Below, piece by piece: positions 52,256-63,471 of a DNA stretch of 64,000 bases. Position numbers and translations under genes: made by a program. Within the stretch, counting starts at the first letter, position 1. Every line of letters begins with the position of its first letter. Under the pieces are notes generated by a model. That model was not told where the DNA came from, ran no database searches, and saw only the letters and a program-made list of their open reading frames with translations. The DNA comes from Tridacna crocea (taxonomy: Eukaryota > Mollusca > Bivalvia > Cardiida > Cardiidae), in the NCBI GenBank assembly GCA_943736015.1, contig OX031064.1:32611361-32675360 (forward strand). The letters are read 5' to 3'.

Positions 52256-53444
52256 TGGCCGTGTCACACAGCCGTTGACGTATGAATTTCGCACGATTTA
52301 CGCATAAAAATTGAAAAATCTGGATTTATACGCGGCGATAATAGAAAACTTGGTTGTTATACGTGAAATTTTGACAGATGAATCACGCAAGAACGACGCG
52401 GAAAGTACGTAAAACTTACGCATGGAACACGAGTAAACCGCGTAAATAACACGCATATCCACGGAAAAGCCAATTTTCTAGATAATGAAACACGCATAAT
52501 CACGAAAGAAATTCGTATGATTTACGCATGCTCCGCTTACAGATCGCGTATGTTTTACGCATGAATCAGGCATGTTCCGCTCACGCTTCGCGTCTGCAAC
52601 TTTTGTATGAATTTGCCACCTCCGCTGCACTTCTTCACAAACCATTGATCGTCATTTCTCATCTCCACCATCAATCTGTCTTAGATCCCAAGTTCGAATC
52701 TTCTCCCACGCCTTCTTCTCCTCCTGTGGTTCAGGATCTGCTGGAGCTGGACCAGTTGGTTGTTGTGCTGCTAAAGGAGGAAGGCAAGAACTTCTCTGCG
52801 TTGGAGATTCATGGTCTCCTCTCTTGGATGGCATTCAAAAGAGATGTGAACTCATGGACGGCATGATGGAGACTGATGTAGCGGTCCGAAATCGGCCGGT
52901 TTATATACCCTGTCCCCATACGCGTTTCTTGCGTGAAGCATGCGTGATTCCAGCGTAAATCTAGCGTATTTCATCTGTTTTTATAAGTGATCCGTGCGTA
53001 ATGTGTGTAGTTTCTTAGCGGTATACGCGAAATATAAGTGATACATCTGCGATACATGAGTGTTATATCCGTGAAAGGTTCGTTAAACATACGCGGACAT
53101 ACGTGGAATGGTCGTGAAAATTGCCAACTTTGCGTATGTATCGCGCACATACGCGTATGAATTACGCACGAATTACGTAAGAACTACGTAAAAACTACGT
53201 AAATTACGCATAGATCGCGTAAATCCAAACAGTCGAAAAATTTTGTGCAGCTCAAAACCGTTTTCGCGTATGTCCACGTGTGCTCACCCTGGACTCCACT
53301 CGCTGCGCACAGAGACGAATGAAATGCGCATGAAAAACGTATGAATTACGTATATCGCGCATGTATTGCGTATCTCCGCGTATGCCTCAAATTTTATACG
53401 TAGTTTATGCGTAATTTATGCGTAAGTGCTGTGTGACACGGCCA
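52256..53444. mobile_element. PIF/Harbinger-like non-autonomous element
   Basis: Perfect 17-bp inverted ends TGGCCGTGTCACACAGC, flanked by TAA (52253-52255 and 53445-53447). The 1.19-kb body is full of TACGCAT / TTACGCGTA / ACGTAA motifs in both halves. A central stretch (about 52528-52866) has a frame of 112 codons with no recognised domain. A 3-bp TWA duplication is the PIF/Harbinger habit; no transposase is present. Confidence 0.85.
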
Positions 53445-53467
53445 TAATACCCTAGTACAGCGCTCTC

Positions 53468-53645
53468 TTAGCTCTTTTCCAAACGACAAATATCAGACTC
53501 TTCCAAATTCAAAGAGTTGGCAGATGACAATTTAAAAAGCTGCAAAAATGGTGGAAAATTCGCTAGTAGTGGGGAAAAAGTATTTAATAAAGAAGAAATT
53601 GCTTATAACGAGCAATTTCTCCTTATCCAACATGTTTTGACTGAT
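53468..53645. mobile_element. TTAA-hairpin MITE, subfamily 3, truncated
   Basis: CTCTTTTCCAAACGACAAA; core AAGAAATTGCTTATAACGAG, CAATTTCTCC. Confidence 0.75.
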
Positions 53646-53729
53646 ACTTTCTTTCCGATTACCCCGTATCAATGTATCAATGTATACCATTACGTAACAC
53701 CAATCAAGATACCCGATAGGCGTCTTATC

Positions 53730-56300
53730 TCACAGTGAGACTCGGTCATGATCGGAGAACTCCGGCACAATGCAAACGATCAGGGAAAAAGAAAAAAAAT
53801 GCGATAGTTGCTTTAAAAAAGTGTAAAAAGGGCTAAAAATGTTTTTTCTAAATGACCGAAAACTACGCCATATTAAAGAACAATAAATAAGCTTTCTGAC
53901 TTCCCTGAAGATAATTTTGATTTTCCAACAATATTGTGCAGGCTGATTTATGTTTACCGTGTGCTCACAAAACCACTGACTTCTTCTCAAAAATGACTAA
54001 ATTATTTTAAACAGAACTGACCTATTGAACATAAAGGTTAAAAAATATGATTTGTATACGGTTGGTTTGTTTATGATAGATCAGACGATACCAGTGTGGT
54101 CTGATCTACCAACACACTTTCCCCAGCTCAACATACATGTACGTACATGTATTTATGAGGACGCTATGCAAAACAATTACAATAAAATGCCGTCTGCTGA
54201 CTATGTAATAGCTCTATGCTACAGGTTGGAAATTAATGTTTTCAAAAACATTGTAACAAGAGAAGCCTCTTCATAATATCCTTAACTTTGTGGGTAGCTA
54301 TTCAGAAATATATCCTACCGAAGTACTTTTACTATTGTACCATTTCTGTTGATAAATCAATAAAAATATCAGAGATTGAATTCAAAATTATGATGAAAAA
54401 ATCAGAGATAAAATTCCAAAGATGCAGTAAACATATATGCATGCTGTTACATTTTGAGCGTTCGTGTCGCGCTCCTCCCCCGGCTTTAGTCTCAACATAA
54501 GAAACTTGTACTGCGGATATTTTTCTTTTTTTTTTTAAGTCTTCAGGAACTGGCAATGTATGACTGCCCCAATATTTAAAGCAGTTGTAGACAACACAAT
54601 ATTTACAGCTCAAATCATTCAATTTGTATCAATTAAGGCATGACAACATTGCTTGAAAAAGAGCAAATGCTGGTCAAAAGCATTTCTATAGCTGACCATA
54701 ATTTTTCAAACGCGTGCTTTCGGTAAAATTTGAGATATATCAAATTGTAAGACCTGAAAGGAAAACAAATCCTACAAGTTTTGGAACCCCAGTAATTTGC
54801 AACCCCAGATATCCCGCAGAGTTGTTTTCCAATAAATTGAAACCCTCTACACTCGAAGCGCGAAATTCGGGTTATAAGTGCAAAGGGTTTGCCGAGATCG
54901 CCAGTCAATATATAATTCCGTATGTGATGGATTTCACGGCCAAAAGGGATCAAACTCTCATAATTTAATTGGCTTACATAGCGGTCAAATAACAGTTACC
55001 GGGTTTGATTTGCATGATAAAGTTGGCCATGTCCTAGGAAAGTATGATTCAAGAGGACGTAAGTTTGCAAGGCATGCTTTCAATTTAAACAAGTCTAAGA
55101 CTATAGTGTTTGGTGAACAGTGTTCATAAAGAATCATGGTTTTGCATCGCGCTTTATTATTATGAACAACACAGCGAAAAAGTGGCCTCTCTCCAGATTT
55201 TTTCCACAAATTATATTTATGCAGAGCTGTTTGAGAAATAAACAAAGGAGTTCTAAACTATCTTTGTTGTAAAAACTAAACTTAGAAATAAGTAACCAAT
55301 AATGGTCAGATACAATCATAACCATCATACCCGTTCTTCGGCGGAATTTAGCACAATTTCAGCAATGCACAATTTTAGCAGTGGTCATTCAACAAAAAAC
55401 ACACAAATAGTAGGAAAAACTATCTACAAAATAATCAAAATGATTATTAAACCTGTGTACGAAAGTTGTACGAAACGACCAACTGGGTACGAAATGACCA
55501 AAATTGAAAGTATAAGTAGGTACGAAATGACCAAAATCGTACGAAATGACCTAGGTACGAAATTAACAAGGTACGAAATGACTGGAAACCTGTACAGCCT
55601 TGACCAATGGAAACAAGGCATTTATGTGGACGAGTCCATTTCTCACGAATAGCGACAATAAAAGAAATAATTAGGCTGTTTTTTGATGTTGTAATTATTA
55701 ATAGAACAAAAATAGTATCGTATTGCAATTTCGTAGTTTAAGAATGAATTAAAAAGCCAGTTTAAGGCGAAGTAACGTTAGAAAGATTCCTTTTTAACCT
55801 AACACCCCTATAAAAACGAAATTCCCACTATCCATGTCCTAACTCGAAAAACTATTAAAAATATAGTCGCACGCTTCTGCGCGGCGACTAACAACCTTCA
55901 AAGAATATGTCGCTTGTCATATTTTTCCGTCAAAGGTCAATACAAAGAATACACTAATTTCGATACCATGTGAATAGTTTAACAAGTTGTATGTTGCTTA
56001 ACTCGGATCAGAAGCCGTATTCTTTTAAAATTTCTTTCAAAATACAGGACAAGGAAAACATAGCTAAAAAGAAAACAAAAAAGTACTAAAATGCCAGGTA
56101 ACCTTGCATATAGGCCACAATCTCGGTTTGTTTACTTTCCAGTTTCCCCATACATCACAACAACAGCGGAATGTTTACTTTTTTCTTGCCTTTGGAAATA
56201 TTGTTTATCTTACGAACATGATTCTGCCAGGTTGCTTTTCATTTGTCAGTGGACCTGCTAAACGCTTTACTACGGCAGACAACAGAAGCGTTCAAATATT
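53730..56300. other. Intergenic, no gene recognised
   Basis: Mostly unique AT-rich sequence with decayed MITE pieces (54645-54715, 55025-55125) and the GTACGAAATGACC cluster. Several open frames of 60-116 codons are present but show no domain or splice support. Confidence 0.5.
55456..55590 (+). repeat. Cluster of GTACGAAATGACC motifs
   Basis: GTACGAAACGACC, GTACGAAATGACC (three times), GTACGAAATTAAC and GTACGAAATGACT within 130 bp, separated by 10-25 bp. Confidence 0.85.
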
Positions 56301-56305
56301 AACCA

Positions 56306-56534
56306 TTAACTCTTTACCAAACAATCCCTGGCTTTTACGACCCTGAGATAGAAGCCTTTTGAAATCATTGTGGCAAAAGGAGAAAACGCTGGTAACCAGC
56401 ATTTTCTCCTTTTCCCACAATGTTTTCAACCGTGCTGGAAGCAAATTTCAATGTTTGAGTTACGATTATTTTGACGTCTGCAAGTGCTTTCAAATTGAAC
56501 CAGTCTGAAATTTTGTCATTTGGTAAAGGGTTAA
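56306..56534 (+). mobile_element. TTAA-hairpin MITE, full length
   Basis: TTAACTCTTTACCAAACAAT to TTTGGTAAAGGGTTAA; about 430 bp upstream of the TATA box of the fibrinogen-domain gene. Confidence 0.9.
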
Positions 56535-56967
56535 CACACAAGGATTTTTTCGATACCATTGCAGTAGCTACTTCCTTGCTACTTATTCATTTTTCTGACC
56601 ACTTTGTAATAAATTTTTCACAATAAGGTCTTTAATTAATTATCCTCACTGACAGACACTTAAGCCCATCTCCATGTAAAAGTTTTCGCTACTTTATGGA
56701 CACACCCGTAGAGGCGACTGGAAAATGTATACAGTTTGCTCCTTTGGGCTCCTAATGCGCGTAATGATGCAGTTAATTAAGAACGGATGAACACACTTGT
56801 ATTGTTCTTTATAAATGAACAGTACAAAATCTAGAACTAAAAGACACAGGGTAGAAACCTTTTTGGGGGCCACATAGTAAGCAATTGCAGGAAAGGCTAT
56901 GTTAGTCAATGTCTTCCAGAACCCATTGTGGCAAACACGCTAAAGTACATCTGCACCAAGCAAACAT

Positions 56968-56977
56968 CTATATATAG
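56968..56977 (+). promoter_or_regulatory. Probable TATA box
   Basis: CTATATATAG lies 122 bp before the preferred start of the intact fibrinogen-domain gene. It lies inside the alternative long open frame starting at 56928, which supports 57099 as the start. Confidence 0.5.
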
Positions 56978-57098
56978 TCTTAAAAAATCTTCGAAGCGCC
57001 CACGCTACTTTGAAACGATTGGATGGACAAATCTACTACGTAAGTACTTGTTTATTTTATACTTTGTTGTTCAGCACCAGTGCTTTTTGTTTGTAACG

Positions 57099-58250
57099 AT
57101 GGCGGGTTGTGGAGTCTACTTCTTTTATCTTTTACATTTAATTTTGTTTTTTACTGCGGGGCAGTCAGACGATGCTGCTGAATTTGTATCTATCATAATG
57201 GAGAGATTTCGGCAGCTAGACAAACGAATCAAGACTGAGATAACCTTTCTACGCCAAGAGCTTCAAACAGAAATATCAATGATGACATTTTCGCCACCTT
57301 TGAATAAACAATCTTATCTAAGAAGAAAAAAAGATTTGAACAACATGACAAATTCGTTCGAAAAACGTGTCGTTAATGAAATGAAATCTGTTAAATATGG
57401 ACTTGCCAAAGAGAAGATTTTTCGTAGGGACTTACAAGATCAAATGCGAAAAATGAAAGAAGACCAGCTGCTTCTAGAAAGGCCTCTAGAAAACTTAGTG
57501 CAAACACTGATACATAAGCTTGGGGAAATCGAACTTGCTATAACAGGTACTTTAAAACATGGTAGGCTTACGGATATCGTCAAACCAATTTGCGAGAGTA
57601 CCTTACCCGAGAAAACTGCCAAAGACTGCGCTGACCTATACAGTATGGGTCACGTGACCAGCGGAGTATATTCCATTCACCCAGATTCAATATGGCGACC
57701 ACTGGATGTGTACTGTGACATGGAAACAGACGGCGGAGGTTGGACTGTGTTCCAGAGGCGATGTGATGGCTCGGAGGATTTTTACCGTGACTGGATGGAT
57801 TACCGATTCGGCTTTGGAAATTTGACAGCTGAATTTTGGCTTGGAAACGAGTTTATCCACCGAATAGTGTCGATGTGTCCGCACGAGTTGAGAATCGAGT
57901 TAGAGGACTTTGCCGATGATGTTCGTTATGCCAAGTACTTGCTGTTTTCTGTTGGATCTGCTGATGACGGTTTTAGATTGACCATTGATGGGTTCAGAGG
58001 TAACGTTACAGATTCTTTTACTGGAAGTCATAACGGTCAGCAATTTTCGACAAAAGACAGGGGGCCATCGAAAGGATGTTCCAAGTCCTACAAAGGTGGA
58101 TTTTGGTACAACAAATGTCACTTGGTGAATTTGAACGGTCTTTACTTAAAGGGCATACATGAATCATTTGCAGATGGAGTGAGCTGGAAAAGTTTCAGAG
58201 GCTACAACTATTCATTGAAATATACGGAAATGAAGTTTAGACCGAAATGA
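57099..58250 (+). CDS. Secreted coiled-coil fibrinogen-related protein (intact)
   Basis: Intronless 383-residue open frame. Residues 1-20 form a hydrophobic signal peptide. Residues about 25-160 are charged and helical (FRQLDKRI, LRQELQTEI, then SVKYGLAKEKIFRRD and DQMRKMKEDQLLLE), probably an oligomerising coiled coil. Residues about 175-383 are a fibrinogen C-terminal domain with the marks CADLY, GVYSI, VYCDMETDGGGWTVFQRR, HNGQQFSTKD and GGFWYNKCH..NLNG. Cys 177/206 and 327/340 match the two conserved disulphides; Cys 222 and 260 are extra. Sequons lie at N82, N241 and N302. Such proteins are extracellular lectin-like pattern-recognition molecules in molluscs. The usual calcium DxD after STKD is DRG here, so calcium binding may be lost. 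An in-frame ATG at 56928 adds 57 residues before the signal peptide; I prefer 57099 because the paralogue aligns from there. Confidence 0.93.
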   Translation: MAGCGVYFFYLLHLILFFTAGQSDDAAEFVSIIMERFRQLDKRIKTEITFLRQELQTEISMMTFSPPLNKQSYLRRKKDLNNMTNSFEKRVVNEMKSVKYGLAKEKIFRRDLQDQMRKMKEDQLLLERPLENLVQTLIHKLGEIELAITGTLKHGRLTDIVKPICESTLPEKTAKDCADLYSMGHVTSGVYSIHPDSIWRPLDVYCDMETDGGGWTVFQRRCDGSEDFYRDWMDYRFGFGNLTAEFWLGNEFIHRIVSMCPHELRIELEDFADDVRYAKYLLFSVGSADDGFRLTIDGFRGNVTDSFTGSHNGQQFSTKDRGPSKGCSKSYKGGFWYNKCHLVNLNGLYLKGIHESFADGVSWKSFRGYNYSLKYTEMKFRPK

Positions 58251-58299
58251 ACTCATTGATACGCTAATAGTAACCTGTCGAGTGTTGCAGTTAAACTGA

Positions 58300-58305
58300 A
58301 TTAAA
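58300..58305 (+). promoter_or_regulatory. Possible variant poly(A) signal ATTAAA
   Basis: ATTAAA about 50 bp after the stop of the intact fibrinogen-domain gene. Confidence 0.4.
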
Positions 58306-58554
58306 ATAATGACAGGACAAAACATTACATTGACTGTGAACTCTATATTGGTTTAGAATCATTTGAATAGTGTTGTAAGAATATTGTTACATGTCAATAG
58401 CCGGTTCAATTAATTCAAAGTATGTTTTCGTTTTGCCTAGGGAAAGGGGGCTTGATGAATCTGCAGAAAGTATCGATTCGGGACAGTCTGCGATGACCTG
58501 GACTGAAACATTTACTGTTAAAGGCTTGTAAACCTTATGATTCTGTTGGTTGCG

Positions 58555-58685
58555 AGACTAAAATCTGTGACCCATCACGCAAAAAAAGAAAACCTGGGAA
58601 CTGCGAAAAGTGTCAACCCTCGTCAGACTGCGCGAACCACGCAGTCTGACCAGGGTTGACACTTTTCGTTCAAATGACATTTTCT
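58555..58685. repeat. Palindrome (E-related)
   Basis: GCGAAAAGTGTCAACCCTCG, TCAGACTGCG / CGCAGTCTGA, GGGTTGACACTTTTCG. Confidence 0.85.
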
Positions 58686-58992
58686 GTATGAAAAATAGTC
58701 ATTGTACCTTGTTATACAATCTTTTTTTGGATTATCAATTTAAAATGACTTGCACTATCGTCGATCTGTTTTCACCTCATTGATGTACAGAATTCCCAGA
58801 TGGTCCCTTTTTGATTAACGGGTCACATATAGATTATAGTAATTAAAGATCAATAGAAAAAAAAATCAATTTGGAAATGGATAGATCTTTTCGTCTATTT
58901 CCGAAATAATTCCGACACTGGACGTATTTTTTTTCTCTCAAATTGATTAAACCACAATTTTGTCATAATTCTGGTCTAAACAAACGAACATT

Positions 58993-59400
58993 TTAGCTCA
59001 CCTTAGCACTAAGTGCTCAAGGTGAGCTTTTGTGATTTTGCTGTGTCCGGCGTTCGTCGTGCTTCATCAACTTTTAAATTTTGTACACTCTAGAGGTCGC
59101 ATGTTCGACCTGGTTCTCATAAAACTTTGTTAAAATCTTTGTCTTGATAATATCTCAGACTAGCTCGAAAATGGGCCATGTCGGGTCCAAAACTAAGTCA
59201 CTAGATCCAATCTTTGAGAAAGCTTGTATACGCTCTAGAAGCCATACATTTTGTCCGAAATTCATGAAAGTTGGCCAGAATGTTTGTCTTAATGATATCT
59301 CAGACGAGATTGAAAATTGATCATGTCCTGTCAAAAACTAGGTCACTAGGTCACTAGGTCACTAGGTCAAATATTAGAAAAACCTTGTACACGTAGGCTC
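58993..59400 (+). mobile_element. G-type element, 5' part
   Basis: TTTAGCTCACCTTAGCACTA hairpin and about 2.5 units of the AACTAGGTCACTAGGTCA body (TCACTAGG repeated three times at 59340); the 3' hairpin is missing. Confidence 0.75.
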
Positions 59401-59447
59401 CAGAGTCACTTAGTATTCTCCTAATTCGACTACATAACACACAACAC

Positions 59448-59665
59448 TTAACCCTTTACTCAATAGATACTCATTTCTACTCATTGCTTGTACTAGCCTT
59501 TGGAAAACATTGTGGCAAAAGGTGAAATTGCTCGTTACGAGCAATTTCACCTTTTGTCACGATGTTTTCTAATGTGTCGTATACACATAAAAACGGTGTC
59601 ATCGTTGCTGCTATTTAGGGTGAATTAGAGATACCATAGAAATGCCTTATTGGGTAAAGGGTTAA
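59448..59665 (-). mobile_element. TTAA-hairpin MITE, subfamily 2
   Basis: Inverse of the 4310 copy; core GGTGAAATTGCTCGTTACGA, GCAATTTCACC. Confidence 0.9.
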
Positions 59666-59899
59666 GCGAATCATGCTCTACGAAAAGGGGGCTTAATGCA
59701 TATTTGAAACGCTGCATCCAAAGCTAGTCATCGCTTGATCGTGCATCGATAAAATCAATTTTGTATCTGACAACTGGCTAAATCATAAGGTGGAATTGCC
59801 CTTGTTCATGCAAAAATTTCCGATCACGTCAACCTAGGCGGACTGAAATGGACTGATACTTTTTACAGATACATTTATTCCTCTTTTCACAGGGTACGA

Positions 59900-60783
59900 C
59901 TCAAGATTATCAAGTTGGATTAATGGATCTTGGGATTATCATATAAAGATAACATTGGAAAAAGCATGGAATAGAGTGAATACCATGAGAGCATATAAAG
60001 TTTAAGTTAGATCAGCATACACTGCAAATAATCTACTTTTCGTTCATAAGACAAGTCTTAAAATATGCTGATAATATCTGGGATAATATTCCCGAGTACT
60101 TCAAAAATGAAGTTGAAAAAGTTCAAATGAATCGGCAAGAATTGTAACTGGCTGCACTAAACTAGTTTCCCTGGATTACCTTATAAAAGAAGCAGGATGG
60201 GAATCGCTGAGACATAGAAGGAAAAAACACAAATTAATCTTATTTTTTTAAAATGATTAAGGGCATTTACTCCGGCCTATTTATCGTCTTTAGTCCCAGA
60301 TACGGTTGGAAATTCTACGAGTTGTAACCTGCGACGAGCTAACTATCTCCAAGGCATTGCATGTAGAACTTCAATGTATAAGATTTTTTTTATTCCGTCA
60401 GTGGTGGACGATTGGAATGCTCTGCCCGATGACATGAGAAATTTAGATTCCCTTGCAGCCTTTTAGACATATCTTGACAAGGACAAACCTATACCTAAGA
60501 AGCTTTATTTTATTGGCGAAAGAGAATATCAAATTATCCATACTAGACTACGTAATAAATGTAGTTCTCTAAATTCTGACCTGTTCCAAAAACATTTGGT
60601 TGCTTCGCCTTTGTGTCAATGTGGTGGAATTGAAACTAGTCACCATCATCGGTTAGAGTGTGGGTATTATGCTATCGTTAGAAATAAGCTTTTTGCAACT
60701 ATTGAGAATTTCACAACTGTTAGTTTGGACGTCCTGCTGTACGGTGACGAAAGCCTCACCTTTCATGAAAATGTAACAGGCTG
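59900..60783 (+). pseudogene. LINE (non-LTR retrotransposon) 3' fragment, decayed
   Basis: Broken reading frames give the C-terminal end of a CR1/jockey-type reverse transcriptase: IWDNIPEYFKNEVEKVQMN, ALN/KLVSLDYLIKEAGWESL, a VPDTVGNSTSCNLRRANYL-like stretch, VVDDWNALPDDMRNLDSLAA, and the terminal Cys/His knuckle PLCQCGGIETSHHHRLECG (60608-60664). Frameshifts and stops are frequent (for example near 60003, 60146, 60250 and 60464), so it is dead. The 5' part with the catalytic motif is absent. It lies between the two fibrinogen-domain genes. Confidence 0.8.
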
Positions 60784-61221
60784 ACCTGAGTCGGAACCTT
60801 TCGCTATAGGTCAATTTTCTGTATGGTTAATGCCTACTCTACCTCATGATTACGTTGATTGTTTAACAATTGAGCTATAATGGATCGATAGGTGTGTGAT
60901 CGCTTGCTTTGGTATCATACATCGCTGATATGCATTAAGCCCCCTTTTCACCGAACACGGCTCAAATTCTTTTTTTTTTTGGCAGACACATTTGCAGGAA
61001 ACAGGAAAGAATAAAAAAAAAACATTTTTATCTAATCATGACATTTGGCGCTGATAATTCAGAAATCACCAGTAACAGATAGAGATTTATATAAATGATT
61101 GTAAACAAATGTTTGCTGCCAAACAACCCCTTAAAATGATTGGATAATCGTTCTGGTGACGTCAATGGTTGTTTATTACATATATCGTTGTTCTCCACTC
61201 AAACGCTATATGTCTTGAATC

Positions 61222-62361
61222 ATGGCGACTAGAAATGTCTGCTTACTTTTTATTTCATTATCGATTATGTTGTTTTCTACAGTTCAAACAAATGATGAAG
61301 ATGGAAGTTTATCATTTTTTATTGCAAGGTTTCGTCAGCTAGACATACGAATAAACCTTCTTCGTGAAGAATTCCAGACAGAACTGGCTATGATACCATT
61401 GACATCAGCTGTAAAAGGCAATTCTGACTTAACTGTGGACAAAGATATAAGCAATGTGACGAACATGATCGAAAAACGCGTCTCTGATGTGATTAAATCT
61501 GTAAAATATGGACTTGCTAAAGAGAAAGTGTTCCGCCGAGACGTACAAGAACAGATAAGAAAAATGAAAGATGACCAGATGGTTCTAGAAGGATCTTTGG
61601 TTGACTTAGTGCAAACACTGATTCGCAAGATTGACGAAATTAAAGTTCCATTGACAGAAACACTTGACCGTGATAAGCAGAGTTTTATCTTAAAATCTAT
61701 ATCAGACGCGTCTTTGTATTCAAGAATGGCAAAAGACTGCGCTGACCTATACAGGATGGGTCACGTGACCAGCGGTGTTTATTCCATCCACCTAGATTCA
61801 ATATGGCGACCTCTGGATGTGTACTGTGACATGGAAACAGACGGCGGAGGTTGGACTGTGTTCCAGAGGCGATGTGATGGCTCGGAGGATTTTTACCGTG
61901 ACTGGTTGGATTACCGATTCGGTTTTGGAAATTTGTCAGCTGAATTTTGGCTTGGAAACGAGTTTATCCATCGAATAGTGTCGATTTGTCCACATGAGTT
62001 AAGAATCGAGTTAGAGGACTTCGACAATGATGTTCGTTATGCCAAGTACTTGCTGTTTTCTGTGTGATCTGTTGATGACGGTTTTAGATTGACCATTGAT
62101 GGGTTCAGAGGTAACGTTACAGATTCTTTTACTGGAAATCATAACGGTCGACAGTTTTCAACAAAAGACAAAGGACCATCGATAGGCTGTTCCAAGTCTT
62201 ACAAAGGTGGATTTTGGTACAACAAATGTCACGGAGTGAATGTAAACGGTCTATACTTAAAGGGTGAACACAAATCCTATGCAAATGGAGTGAACTGGCA
62301 TGGATTCAAGGGACATCACTACTCCTTGAAATTTACGGAAATGAAGTTCAGACCCAAATGA
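61222..62361 (+). pseudogene. Fibrinogen-related paralogue with in-frame TGA
   Basis: Tandem paralogue of the 57099 gene with the same build: signal peptide (MATRNVCLLFISLSIMLFST), helical region with SVKYGLAKEKVFRRD, then the fibrinogen domain from KDCADLY (about residue 171). The frame is open for 281 codons, stops at TGA (62065-62067), and is then open again in the same frame for 97 codons to a TGA at 62359-62361. In the paralogue the same position is GGA (Gly), so one G-to-T change explains the stop and there is no frameshift. The truncated product would lack the distal third of the domain, including the C-C pair and the ligand/calcium region. The undamaged remainder suggests a recent null allele, a young pseudogene, or a sequencing error. 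The TGA is not at a cysteine position and no selenocysteine context was seen. Confidence 0.88.
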
Positions 62362-62416
62362 ACTCATTGATAGGTCACATTTAATCTTTACACTGCAATG
62401 TTGATCAAGTTCAGAA

Positions 62417-62422
62417 AATAAA
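62417..62422 (+). promoter_or_regulatory. Poly(A) signal AATAAA
   Basis: Canonical AATAAA about 55 bp after the final stop of the second fibrinogen-domain gene; another AATAAA follows at 62487-62492. Confidence 0.55.
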
Positions 62423-63108
62423 AAACTGCTCATCATGGATCCAAATTGACCGTCACCGATATTTCATTTGATCACTGTTCTTTTAAAATAAAACAGTCGT
62501 GGTTCTGCTTGTGCTCGATATCTGTTGTTTACTATTCTTGTCAATTTCAATTTGTTTGGCATTATGACCGTATGTTGCTTTGAAATGGATGAGAAAGGCA
62601 TACAGGTAACAAATGTTTTGTTCTAAAATAACTGTTTGCCTCTGTTATTAAGGGTCTGAAGGAGGAGTGTATTATCAGGGCTGATCTTCTGATGTAGAAC
62701 CGAGGATGCTAGTAAACTTTATATGACTGAGTAAGAATATTGACCGGACCCAGACAACTGCCGAGGAATATTTTTAATGATTGGGTACTACGTCAACTAA
62801 TCAACGATCAAACTGTGTTGTTTTATGTGTGATATTAAACATCTGTCACTGGAATGGGGTCCGAAGGTTCCATGATATCTATTTTGACAACCGAACGAGC
62901 CAAACTGAAGATTGGTCCTTTGACATGCAAAATTGACCAATAACAAAAAGTTTCAACCGAGATCAGCCTGTGCAGACTTTGTAAAATGACCTTGTATGAA
63001 AGTTTTGCAGATGCACCAGGCCCACTTTTCACAAATCATGGTTCAAAATTCTAAATGATGAATGTGGCGAACAAGTATAATTTTATTTCTCTCTACGAGT
63101 ATGTAAAA

Positions 63109-63338
63109 TTTAATCCTTTACTCCATAGATACTCATTATGATGTATCAATAACAGACAGCTTTTGAAAACTTTGTGGGAAAAGGAGAAATTGCTCGTCAC
63201 GAGCAATTTCTCCTTTTCCTACAATGTATTCCACTCAATCAGATATTTCTATCCTCATTTGTCCATATTTTTGACATCATATCTTTATTTGCTGCTGAAA
63301 TGGAAGAGTCTCAAATTGGTATATCAGGTAAAGTGTTA
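63109..63338. mobile_element. TTAA-hairpin MITE, hybrid of subfamilies
   Basis: The left terminus recalls subfamily 2 (CTCCATAGATACTCAT) while the core is subfamily 3 (GGGAAAAGGAGAAATTGCTC, GTCAC, GAGCAATTTCTCC). Confidence 0.8.
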
Positions 63339-63471
63339 ATTTTAAGCCCCAAAATGATTTTTAAGAATTCTGGCATTTCATATCAGTACATCATTTTGTT
63401 ATCTTGGTGATTCCATGTGTTAAATGTTTTAATTTCAACGTGGATAATCTTAAAAGTGAGCCATGCTCTGT

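Noticed and set aside
52652-52834. Pro/Gln/Glu-rich - strand frame inside the Harbinger-like element
   Set aside because: No DDE transposase or Myb-like motif is visible; it may be chance or captured sequence.
57040-57075. Intron at GTAAGT (57041) before the fibrinogen-domain start
   Set aside because: The nearest acceptor would give an intron of about 30 bp, too short to be spliced.
56928-57098. 57-residue N-terminal extension of the first fibrinogen-domain protein
   Set aside because: It precedes a proper signal peptide, overlaps a likely TATA box, and has no counterpart in the paralogue.
60596-60784. Independent small gene with PLCQCGGIETSHHH
   Set aside because: It is the terminal Cys/His knuckle of the decayed LINE.
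62065-62067. TGA as a selenocysteine codon
   Set aside because: The paralogue has Gly, not Cys, and there is no known selenoprotein in this family; a nonsense change is simpler.
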